From Rusavskia elegans (lineage: Eukaryota > Ascomycota > Lecanoromycetes > Teloschistales > Teloschistaceae), in NCBI GenBank assembly GCA_011316305.1, contig SAUG01000101.1:62001-126000 (forward strand): a DNA stretch of 64,000 nt, in the 5' to 3' direction. This document shows positions 44,614 to 54,167 of this stretch, piece by piece (position 1 is the first letter of the stretch; each line of letters starts with the position of its first letter). A program made the translations under genes and the position numbers. The notes below the pieces were generated by a model, which searched no databases, had not been told where the DNA came from, and worked only from the letters and a program-made list of their open reading frames with translations.

Positions 44614-46028
44614 ATGGCAGCAACCGCAATCCGTCCATACCAAGTATCAGTCGCCGAAAAAAGTCTTGACCATCTAAAGCAAAAATTATCCTTGACATCA
44701 CTTCCCGACGAGCTCGAGTCTTCAGAATGGGACTACGGAGCCCCATTAGCTGATATCAAACGTTTGCTCCAACATTGGCAGAACAATTATGATTGGAGGC
44801 AACATGAGGCTCAAATGAACAAACTACCACAATACATGACGCAGATCTCCGTCAAAGGTTTTGATGATCTCGATATCCATTTTGTGCACCAGACTAGTTC
44901 GCTGGAAAATGCCATTCCGCTACTGTTCGTACATGGGTGTATGTGATCACGTGATCACTATATTGTATTGGAGGAAGGGATAATCCATCCAGCTAAAATG
45001 AAATCACAGGGCCCGGTAGCTTACTCGAAGTCACCAAAATCCTCCCCTTACTCGCCGACACGAAAGACGGCACCGAGCCAGCCTTCCACATCGTCGCGCC
45101 CTCCTTACCCAATTTCGGCTTCTCGCAAGGCGTAAGCAAGAAAGGATTTTCCCTGCCTCAATACGCGGAAGTATGTCACAACCTCATGCTAAAACTCGGT
45201 TATCCGCAATACGGTCAGTAAACTAAGAGCAACAAATCAACGCGCCATACCTTTCTCCCGCACCCCCGCCCCTTCCCAATCGCCCACAACCCCATCTCTC
45301 TCGTTCCATCTACAGTACATCCATTAACCAAATCCCAAAAAACAGTCACCCAAGGCGGCGACTGGGGCACCTGGATAACCCGCACCCTCTCCCTCCTCCA
45401 CCCCACCGCCTGCGTCGCCACCCACATAAACATGATCCCCGCCCGCGAATCCCCCACATCCAGCACCACCGAATCGAACAACCTCACCGGCACCGAGCGC
45501 GCCGGCCTCGACCGCAGCGCCTGGTTCCAAACCGAAGGTTCCGGCTACGGCAGCATCCAAGGCACCAAACCACAAACACTGGGTTACGCACTACACGACA
45601 GCCCCGTGGGCCTGCTAGCCTGGATCTACGAAAAACTGCACGACTGGACGGATTCCTATCCCTGGACCGACGACGAAATATTGACGTGGGTGAGTATCTA
45701 CGTCTTCTCGACCGCGGGCCCAGCGGCCAGTATTCGGATATATCGCGAAAGCACGCATGTGGAGGATGGGGTGTGGATCAGAGAAAAGACGAGGGGGTAT
45801 GTACCCGGTGTGAAATTGGGGTTGGCGTATTTTCCGAGGGATATTTATGTGCATCCTGTTAGTTGGGGGAGGGGGATGGGGGAGGTGGTTTTTGAGAGGG
45901 TGCATGTTAGGGGAGGGCATTTTGCGGCGTGGGAGTGTCCCGAGAGTGTGGCGGGGGATTTGAAGGAGATGTTTGGGAAGGGTGGGGGCGCGGAGGGGGT
46001 TGTAGAGGGGAAAGGAGGGATGAGCTGA
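44614..46028 (+). CDS. Epoxide hydrolase, alpha/beta-hydrolase fold (403 aa)
   Basis: Exons 44614-44938, 45010-45213 and 45346-46028 join in frame (introns 71 and 132 bp). The N-terminal epoxide-hydrolase domain ([19 protein letters not shown] ... [17 protein letters not shown]) precedes the hydrolase core. HGWPGS at 107-112 forms the oxyanion hole, Asp182 in TQGGDWG is the nucleophile and His368 in [12 protein letters not shown] is the general base. The reaction opens an epoxide to a vicinal diol through an enzyme ester intermediate. No signal peptide, so it is likely cytosolic or membrane-associated. Length is normal for the microsomal-type family in fungi. The 3' end carries a Gly/Lys-rich tail ([15 protein letters not shown]), which runs close to a simple-repeat block. 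Confidence 0.94.
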
Positions 46029-46319
46029 TATATCTAATTAGACAGGGTTATTTCGGTGGTGCTTCGTAGTCCATCTAGTCAAAAAGAAAAAAACCAACAC
46101 AGCCAACACGAACCATACTTCCACCGCATCACAAATCATAGCCTTCCAATCTCATCTCTTGCTTCATGGAAACCGGAAAAAGGCACGCATTCTGCGTATC
46201 CACCATGACATTCTCCTTCTCGCTTGAGATAGTCTGCTACACTACACTACATACTCCCACACATAAAGCCAAATCCTAAGAAACCACACGATGCACCAAA
46301 CGCCAAGAAAGAGCAAGAC

Positions 46320-46610
46320 ATAGCAAGATATCACCCGCCTAATATCATCTACTAACCGTATCACCACCTTCCTATTATCTCTCAACCATCTACCATCTCT
46401 CAACCGTACCACTATCTCTCAACCACACACACCCAACCACACCCAACCCTACTACCATCACCCATCTCCCAACCAACCTAACCCAACCAACCCAACCCAA
46501 CCAAACCCACACCCCAAACCAAACCAAACCAACAATAAGCCCACCAACCAAAACCCCAACCAACCCCTCCATACAGTAACCAAACACGCAATAAAACCCT
46601 CACCATATTC
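46320..46610. repeat. CCAACC-type low-complexity tract
   Basis: The plus strand is nearly free of G and built from degenerate CCCAAC, CCAAC and CAAAC units. It lies just past the epoxide hydrolase gene, and the strand composition flips to G-rich after about 46690. Confidence 0.8.
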
Positions 46611-46784
46611 ATCAAAAAAGATATGATATCGCCATCCAAGATCCCAAGATCCCGAAAGCCCGAGACGAGGGGTTGATTTTTTGCCATATACCTCTTGCAT
46701 TACATGGCGGGTGGGTCTTGGTCAGCGAGTAGAGTAGAGTGGAGAGGAGAGGTGGAGGTGGAGAGGAGATGGAGGTGTAGATGG

Positions 46785-46870
46785 ATGTGAAGAGGAGAGG
46801 AGAGGTGAGGAGAGGAGAGGAGAGGAGAGGAGAGGAGAGGAGAGGAGAGGAGAGGAGAGGAGAGGAGGTG
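46785..46870. repeat. AGAGG pentanucleotide microsatellite
   Basis: About 12 near-perfect tandem copies of AGAGG, leading into the GGAGGT array. Confidence 0.85.
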
Positions 46871-46899
46871 GAGAGAGGAGAAATGAGGAGGTGGAGGGG

Positions 46900-47338
46900 G
46901 AGGTGGAGGTGGAGGTGGAGGTGGAGGTGGAGGTGGAGGTGGAGGTGGAGGTGGAGGTGGAGGTGGAGGTGGAGGTGGAGGTGGAGGTGGAGGTGGAGGT
47001 GGAGGTGGAGGTGGAGGTGGAGGTGGAGGTGGAGGTGGAGGTGGAGGTGGAGGTGGAGGTGGAGGTGGAGGTGGAGGTGGAGGTGGAGGTGGAGGTGGAG
47101 GTGGAGGTGGAGGTGGAGGTGGAGGTGGAGGTGGAGGTGGAGGTGGAGGTGGAGGTGGAGGTGGAGGTGGAGGTGGAGGTGGAGGTGGAGGTGGAGGTGG
47201 AGGTGGAGGTGGAGGTGGAGGTGGAGGTGGAGGTGGAGGTGGAGGTGGAGGTGGAGGTGGAGGTGGAGGTGGAGGTGGAGGTGGAGGTGGAGGTGGAGGT
47301 GGAGGTGGAGGTGGAGGTGGAGGTGGAGGTGGAGGTGG
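46900..47338. repeat. (GGAGGT)n hexanucleotide array, about 73 copies
   Basis: A 439-bp uninterrupted array with no substitution that I could see. It reads as Val-Glu or Arg-Trp dipeptide repeats in plus frames, but these ORFs are artefacts of the repeat. Two-G tracts every three bases could form G-quadruplexes. The true length may differ, because such arrays are often mis-assembled. Confidence 0.95.
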
Positions 47339-47399
47339 GATGATGACTGAGTTGTTGTAGTAGGAGATAGCGGAGGTTTTGTGATGAGTTTTGAGATAG

Positions 47400-47690
47400 G
47401 GGAGGTTTTGTATAGAGGGGGGGGAGTTAAGGGAGGTGGGTAGGTGGGTGGGTAGTTGGGTAGGCGAGTGGTTGGTGGGGAGGTAGGTAGGTAAGTAAGT
47501 AAGTGAGTAGGTGAGTAGGTGGGTAGGTAGGTAGGTAGGTAGGTAGGTAGTTAGGTGGTTGGGTGGGTGGGTAGGTAGGTAGATAGGGAGATAGGGAGGG
47601 AGGGAGGTAGATGGATAGGTAGCTAGTTAGCTAGGTAGTTAAGGAGGTGGGTAGGCAAGTAGGTAGGTAATTAGGTAGATAGAGCGGACA
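47400..47690. repeat. Degenerate GGTA/GGGT tetranucleotide tract
   Basis: Imperfect GGTA and GGTT/GGGT units, best preserved at 47521-47550 and 47565-47580. Together with the preceding arrays this makes about 0.9 kb of G-rich simple sequence between two convergent genes. Confidence 0.8.
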
Positions 47691-47912
47691 CATTTTATAA
47701 AACAAGAAGAAAGGGGGTTCTAAGGACCTTAGAAGGGCATGAAAGTAAAGATTCGTGATATCATTCGGAGAAAGAAACGACGGTAGTCACCCAGTCTATA
47801 TCGCAAAGGACTATATACAAGTAATCCAAAGAAAGAATCAACATAAGAGCCGTTATATATATCCTCCTCTCCACCGTATATACAATCCACCACCCAAAAT
47901 CCTGCACTCAAT

Positions 47913-49403
47913 TCAAAAGGAAACCTCCTTCTCAATAGGCGAAACACCCTTCTCCTCATGGACCAGACTCGCCCTCCGCTCCTCATGCTTAATATCCCCA
48001 ATCGCCAAACCATCCTCATCATGATACCCAATCTTCGTCTCCCTAAACCCATCCAGTTCCTGGGCGCAAAGGGTATTCAAATAAACGGGAAACGCAAACG
48101 CGACCGCGAACCCAATCAAAGGCACACACATAGCGATATGGTACCCCTTATGATCAGCCACGAGTCCCGTCAAAGAAGGGAAAAGCGCACCACCGCTAAC
48201 AGCAGCCACAATCCAGGAAGAACCGCGTTTGGTGTGGCGTCCGAGACCGCGGATCGAAAGCGTGAAGATGGTCGGGAAGACGCAGGATTCGAAGAACAGG
48301 ACCAGGGACAGCATTGCAACGCCACCTTCGCCTTTAGCGCCCATGGAGGCGCAAATGAAGATCATGACGCCCGTCATGAAGATGAGCAAGACCCAGCGGG
48401 GTTTCATGAACATCATTAAACCGGCGGCGGCGAACCGTCCGATGGCAAAGAGACCCTGACCGATGGCGTAGCGATCCGAACCCGCGGCGTCACTGATGTT
48501 GGCGCTTTCGACAGAGTATTTGATGAATTGAGCTGCGACGCCGACTTGAGCGCCCACATAGCAGAATTGGGCCGCGACGCCGAAGAACAGTTTGAATTGT
48601 TTTCTTAACGGCTTGTCGACGTAGCCGGTTAGACCGGAACATTGTTCGGCTTGGAGGGCCATGTCTGCGTCGGTGACTTCAGGGATGGGGGCGAAGTAGA
48701 AGACGACGGCCAGGAGGAATACGAAGGCGGCGATACCCAGGTAAGTCCATTGAACGTTGGAAAGATCCGTGGGGTCTGTTTCCTTGAAGAAGACGCGGGA
48801 AGCTAGGAGTGGTGCCATGACGGAACCGATAGCTTGGAAAGACTGCGAGATTTCGAGACGGAATTCCGAGAGACGAGGCGGACCACAGGTTGCGATGAAC
48901 GGATTCGCCGAGGTCTCGAGGGTTGAGAGGCCGGAACCGACGATGAAAAGGGAACCGCAGAAACCGCCAAAGGATCTGTAAACGGCTGATGGCCAGAACA
49001 TCAGTGCACCGACGCCGTAGATGCAGAGGCCAGTGATGAAGGTCCATCGGTAGCCGAACTTGCGGACGATCCAGCCAGAGTATGTGGGTGGTCCGATGAG
49101 GTAGGCACCGAAGTAGGCGCCTTGAAGACCTCCGGCTTTAGCAGCGGTGATGCCCAATGAGTTCTGGAATTTGGCGTTGAGGACGTCGAGGAGACCATAT
49201 GCGAAACCCCATAGGAAGAAGAGGATGGTAACCAGGGTGATTGGGAAGATGGATTGCTTGACGGTGAGAGCGGATGCGCCAGTGAGTCCTCTGTTAGAGA
49301 CACTCTTGCGGTGTTGCTGGTTCATGGCTTCGACATTGGATGGGCGGCGCTGGTCGAAGACCTCAGCGAGCTCTGGCTCTTCTTTCTTGCCGAACGAAAA
49401 CAT
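47913..49403 (-). CDS. FucP-like sugar:proton symporter, MFS/FHS family (496 aa)
   Basis: Single exon from ATG 49403. Twelve helices are visible, starting at FPITLVTILFFLWGFAYGLLD, which matches the FucP/glucose-galactose permease TM1 (FFLWGF). Further family text includes LNAKFQNSLGITAAKAGGLQGAYFGAYL (shortened), SGLSTLETSANPFI, a pattern that carries the family's ETAANPY-like motif, RLSEFRLEISQSFQAIGS and SIRGLGRHTKRGSSWIVAAVSGGA. Family members import L-fucose, glucose or galactose with H+; the substrate here is not fixed. Hydrophilic N- and C-termini (about 50 and 45 residues) are cytosolic. Predicted location is the plasma membrane. Confidence 0.95.
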   Translation of the reverse strand: MFSFGKKEEPELAEVFDQRRPSNVEAMNQQHRKSVSNRGLTGASALTVKQSIFPITLVTILFFLWGFAYGLLDVLNAKFQNSLGITAAKAGGLQGAYFGAYLIGPPTYSGWIVRKFGYRWTFITGLCIYGVGALMFWPSAVYRSFGGFCGSLFIVGSGLSTLETSANPFIATCGPPRLSEFRLEISQSFQAIGSVMAPLLASRVFFKETDPTDLSNVQWTYLGIAAFVFLLAVVFYFAPIPEVTDADMALQAEQCSGLTGYVDKPLRKQFKLFFGVAAQFCYVGAQVGVAAQFIKYSVESANISDAAGSDRYAIGQGLFAIGRFAAAGLMMFMKPRWVLLIFMTGVMIFICASMGAKGEGGVAMLSLVLFFESCVFPTIFTLSIRGLGRHTKRGSSWIVAAVSGGALFPSLTGLVADHKGYHIAMCVPLIGFAVAFAFPVYLNTLCAQELDGFRETKIGYHDEDGLAIGDIKHEERRASLVHEEKGVSPIEKEVSF

Positions 49404-51004
49404 TGTGGCGATTCTTTGATGGCCTTGGTGTATCGATTGATCCCTTGCTGGGGGACGGAAGGGAGTACAGGTGCTGCTTCGCCAACTGGATTCAAAGGTG
49501 CCAGATGCCCAGATAATGAGGAGGAGGGAAGATCGTCGCTGCAGATGAGGATGATGATGATGATGATGAAAGAGATCTACATTTCTGGGGAAAACGAAGC
49601 ATACAAATAGTCATTCTGAAGCTTCAGATGCTCCAACGATAAGCCAATGGGAGAGCAGCAAGCTGCAGAAGGGTTCTAGATTGCTTCCAGAAGTCTTCCA
49701 GACTGAGAAATCTCTGTAGGGCGAAGTCGAGCCAGCAATGACATGGGTGACAAGCTTCATCGGACCAGATTAGCTTCCTCTTACAGGGCTGCATCTTTGA
49801 TCCAGCACTGATTGGGCCTTGCCTCCGTCAGTCCGAGTCAGTAGTCAAGCGAACGCAAGAGTATAGCCAATGGATCTGCTTTTGTCGACTCGGTCCTTCA
49901 GTCCGGTATAATCCGTGACCAGGATCATACAGCAAACTGGTCGCAGTAGCCAGTACATGCTCATGAATCCATGTCCAAGAGTACGAGGAGCGTACAAGCA
50001 AAAGTAGCCAGCAGGAGCGTTCAGTATTGGGTCTCAGTCGAGGTCTGGTTAGTGACCTAATCCATACAACGAATTTGGTCGAAGTTCTCCATCGCCTGGC
50101 TTCTCCAGACCTCTTCCTTACTCTTCACTTGTGAGGTGACCACTCCAGTCATCAGTAGTCGGCTCGGATGTTCTCTTCTGGAGACAAAGTTTGCTAGTGT
50201 CACTGCTGCTGGTCACGTAGCGCCATGAGGTCCGAGTTCTGTGCCTCGTAGCGAAGGGCGAAAAGGTCCGACTGTGCAAGTCATCTTCATATGCCAGCCA
50301 ATCGTCGACCAAGCTTTGTGGCGACGTCGGGTCGAGGTCGATCTTCGCGCCTGGGCACCCGTAACCGTGAATGCACGAGAATGCGGGGAGCCGAGAAGGG
50401 TGGTGGCTAGTAGCACGTCTAACGTTGTCTGACCTGGTCCTTTGTGTTGGGATTCTGTCGTCTGGTGCAGGTTTGCCACGGTCTCCGGAAGGCCCGATAA
50501 TGTCCATCTGGACCCCAAGCCAGCAAGGCATGGACTTAAGCGTCGCGCTTCTTTTGATCTGGAGAGTTCCAGGCGTCATCATTCGTGACAACGTTAGGGG
50601 ACGCATTGCGATACCGAGGCACTCTTTATGAGCTCATTCTCGAGACCGGTGGGGAGCGGTACGGCAACACCTCCTATCAGGCCATACGACGGTGACATAT
50701 AAATGTGTGCATGGACCTCATCAGATCGGACATCTCTGCCTGATGCAACGCCCATCAGGCCTGTCTCCAGACAAATCGAGAAACAAGTTCAGGTACAGTT
50801 GCTGCTCCACCTACACCACCGAAGTCAGCGTTGAATATTCCATCAATTCGGCACATCTATGCCCGACTTCGATCCGAAGATCCAGAAACCAGACAGTCAC
50901 TTTGAATTCTGCTGCTCAAAATCGTTTGCTCTTAGAGGCGAACACAAGCTGTCATTAAGGTATCATCAAAGTCGTCATTCGTTTCGTCTTTTAGGCTCCG
51001 TAGT
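49404..51004. other. Intergenic region with a GAT microsatellite
   Basis: Promoter side of the sugar permease. A short GAT trinucleotide run lies at about 49548-49567. A minus-strand ORF inside is listed separately. Confidence 0.45.
50118..50606 (-). CDS. Uncertain ORF (162 aa)
   Basis: ATG 50606 to stop. Basic N-terminus, no domain, signal peptide or membrane segment. An overlapping 101-codon frame on the same strand also stays open, so this may be chance in GC-balanced DNA. Confidence 0.22.
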   Translation of the reverse strand: MRPLTLSRMMTPGTLQIKRSATLKSMPCWLGVQMDIIGPSGDRGKPAPDDRIPTQRTRSDNVRRATSHHPSRLPAFSCIHGYGCPGAKIDLDPTSPQSLVDDWLAYEDDLHSRTFSPFATRHRTRTSWRYVTSSSDTSKLCLQKRTSEPTTDDWSGHLTSEE

Positions 51005-52527
51005 TCACTGTTTAGGCCACACCAGATCAATCCTATTCCCTTTTACTGCCATGTTAAACCACTCGTACGTTTCGATCTTGTCATCAAGAGGTTCTGCACC
51101 TCCCAAAACGCCCGACTCTGCCACCTGCTTCACCGCCATGAAAAGTTCGGCCGTAGCCAGATTCTTTGCGATGCATTGTCGAATGCCCACACCGAAGGGA
51201 ATCAAATCCTGTTGCATCTCTTTCGAAGCTTTCTCCCATCGCTCTGGTCGGAATATCATGGGATCCTGGTACACTTCTGGATCGAAGAACAACTGCGGGA
51301 AAGCAACACTGACCACGGTGCCGGATGGGAAGTAGTGCCCATTGAAATGCCATCCACTCCGGGGGACAACACGCGGCAACCGTGAGATGACTGGTGCCAT
51401 TCGAAAGCCTTCTTTAACCACGCCTGAAAGATATGGGAGCTGCTGGATATCGACTTCAGCTCCCCTATGCTCTAGTAGTTCATTTTGCAGGCGATCGTGT
51501 CTGGATGAAATTAGCGAGATGACAAATGCCGATTACCCAGACCGGAGGTTTACATAGCGCTGTCCCTAGCAAGATACCATAGCGTAGTAGCGAGCAAAGC
51601 GCCGAATGAATGCACTCCCGCAAACATAATGTCTTTGCATTCGGCGGCAATTTGATCTCGTGGGATGCCGTGCTGATGCAGTCTTCCTTGATAGCTGTCA
51701 CTCTTTTCACTGCCATCAGAGGCAACAGCAGGAAGGTTCAGTGTGAATTCATGCACCCTCTCTGCGGACATCCGCTCGAGATCTTTCTGTGGGCGCCATC
51801 TTTCGAGTTTCGGCAGACAAAACCCAAACCACCGTTTGGAGAAGTAGAAGAGCTGACCAGAATCTACGAACGCGTTGAGCCATGGAATGATCGACTTTTC
51901 GCTTGCGCCATCTACTTTGTGTGGATACTCATGTCGGAAAAGGTATGCATTCATCACCTCAAATCCCAACCATCTTGCTGGCTCTTGCAAGTCCACGGGG
52001 CGGCCTTCCGAACTTGTTCTGCTTTTTTGTAAACGTTGCACGAAGCGCTCGACGCAGCTGGAGATCAGGTTACTCCCCCTACGAATGGCCGCGATAGAGA
52101 ACAGTGGCGCCACAACCTTAGCTCTTGTAGCACGATAGGCAGGATCCGAAGTCGAGAAGATTGTTGGAAAGCCATCCACGTAGAAATGGTGATAATTGGA
52201 TGTTTTCATGAAGCCTCCTCTCTCCACATAGATCGGCCCCACGGCTAGGCGATCCGCGATAGCGACCGTGTTGGGACCTATACGCACGACTTTGCCATGT
52301 TTCCGATGCAGCTCTTCAACCAGACTAGAGTCGTTCCCCTGGTACGTTTGATAGATGTGCCAGAAGGATGTGACTTTCGCTAATAATGGGCCAGGGACAC
52401 TGGCAAGAGGATGGAAAAAGAGTCTGTAAAGACCGAGCAGGAGGAGCAAGGTAAAAATGAAGAGAATTGAAATGATGGAGATCTTAGAAATGCCTGAGCT
52501 CCAGGAAGCATCCTCGAGTGAGAACAT
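51005..52527 (-). CDS. Cytochrome P450 monooxygenase (489 aa)
   Basis: Exons 52527-51554 and 51500-51005 join in frame across a 53-bp intron (GTAAAC ... CCAG). The ATG at 52527 places a membrane anchor (SIISILFIFTLLLLLGLY) at the usual position before FFHPLASVPGPLLAK; an in-frame ATG at 52635 would add 36 residues. The I-helix reads MFAGVHSFGALLATTLWYLA, with His-Ser where most P450s have Asp/Glu-Thr, a variant seen in several fungal clans. ExxR is Glu355-Gly-Phe-Arg358. PERW follows, and the haem loop FGVGIRQCIAKNLA gives Cys434 as iron ligand, with Ala after it in place of the common Gly. It is ER-anchored and needs a reductase. Substrate unknown; a detoxification or secondary-metabolism role is inference. 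Confidence 0.95.
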
Positions 52528-52753
52528 TACCAACGTGAACCAGCTTAGTAGCTGTGTCGGTAGCGAACGGTAGCTGAAACAGCTAGGTAGATCTATTTTA
52601 TAGGGTAGGTACCACAGAGTATTTTCACATCCCATGGACTTTCAGAGATATCTGACAGACGTCATCGTCGAGCGGGGCCGCGGAGGTGATAAGAAACAAA
52701 TTCATTGGCAGTCTCTTGGCTGTCTTGGCATGTTAACCAAACATTCATACTCA

Positions 52754-53199
52754 GTGCGTTTTTTTCCGACGGGACACTTTTGCTTATATAAGCGCACTTT
52801 GACCGGCAATTTTGCCGCTCATTGCAGGCTTCCAGACTTTGAAAAATTCTAGCACATTCAAACCTGGATATTTTTTGCTATAAATCTCAAATTCGAACCG
52901 CCTAGTATAGCTAATCATGCCACCCAATTTACAGTACAATAGATCTGTCCGTTGGCGCACAGTTTGACCCTTAGTTGAACGTTCCCCGCATTGTTCCCCA
53001 CTGATATCTCCTCCTATAGTCATTCCTAACAACTTCCCTACGGCTCATCGCGCTCTACAATTCGGCGACAACGTTGAATTTATACTTAGGGCCAGCAATA
53101 CCTTGCAATAGGGCGGCGGGATAGCGTTAATAGATCAGAATACCCGTGGCGGGGATGCTAGTACAAACTTAGGTGGGTGTCCCGTCGGAAAAAACCGCC
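52754..53199. mobile_element. Putative TIR-bounded MITE (about 446 bp)
   Basis: The segment TTTTTTTCCGACGGGACAC at about 52759-52777 and its inverse GTGTCCCGTCGGAAAAAA at 53177-53194 form an inverted pair about 400 bp apart, differing by one T. No ORF inside and no clear target duplication, so the outer limits are uncertain. Confidence 0.42.
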
Positions 53200-54167
53200 T
53201 TAAGTAGAAAAGGGGCATCTTACTACCTTACACCCTGAGTTGCCTGTTCCACAGGATTAGTAGTCCCTTTCCAGCTTTACCGCCACTGTCTGGCTTTCAA
53301 CAAGCCCATTCCCGTTTACTGAATACACAAGCCTGCCGACCGTGGTAACATTCTCTCTCCAAAGCAGCCACCATATGCTGAGCAACCTCAGTCACCTGTG
53401 AGAATGGAGTGGAATGAGAGGCAGATGTGACCTGATGCCATGATTTCCTTTGTTCCACATTCAGAAGCCGTTGGCTGCAGAGTGAAGATATACAAGTGTG
53501 ATATACCGTTCTGGGTCGGAATGTTCCGTGAGTGAATGGGTGAAGCAATCGGACAACATGCATCAATGACGAACGAGATATGACCTGTCAAAATTCCAAT
53601 GATGGAAGGAGAAGGAGAGAATCTCAATGGTACAATAGCCTGCCAACATAATGGGAATTCGGAATTGGAAGACAGAGACAGTCTGAACAGCGAAAGAGCT
53701 TCATCCAAGTACCTACTGGTGATGAAGGGTAACGCAAGGAGACAGAAGTTGCTTCATCAATTCGTCGATTGCGAAGCCAGGCCTGAATAGTCCTGCGTCT
53801 ATTATTGACTGAGAAGAGAGAGACCAGAAACAACAATGCAGAAATAAACTAGTCTAGCCAATTCCCTGGCTGGTAAGCCTGGCTGGTAAGCCTATAGCTG
53901 GGCAAGCTGGGCTCTTCTAACGGGTGCAGCCGAGAATGGGACAGACGTCGCTTTCAATAATACCGAGTATTAGCCGGCCAACCTCCTACGAGTAGCCCGC
54001 TTTCCAAAAAGGTCGAGTCGAAGAAAGATACCAGGGCGTGGGTGTAGGGAGAGCGTCGATGATCTGCGGCAGTCTCGACTCGCTGGTTTTCTTGGGGCTA
54101 CGGCTCCTTTTTGTCTCAGCTATCACTACTGTACGATATACCAGAAAAGAGTTGCGTGGAAAGTATA
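53200..54167. other. Intergenic region, no gene seen
   Basis: Short ORFs only. A 13-bp tandem duplication (GGCTGGTAAGCCT) lies at about 53869-53893. Confidence 0.4.

Noticed and set aside
46781..47350. Long ORFs coding Arg-Trp and Val-Glu dipeptide repeats
   Set aside because: They are forced by the stop-free GGAGGT array in every plus frame; no flanking coding sequence or start context.
6347..52527. A secondary-metabolite gene cluster
   Set aside because: Several oxidases, a P450 and transporters are present, but no backbone synthase or pathway transcription factor, and the genes are spread over 46 kb with unrelated genes between.
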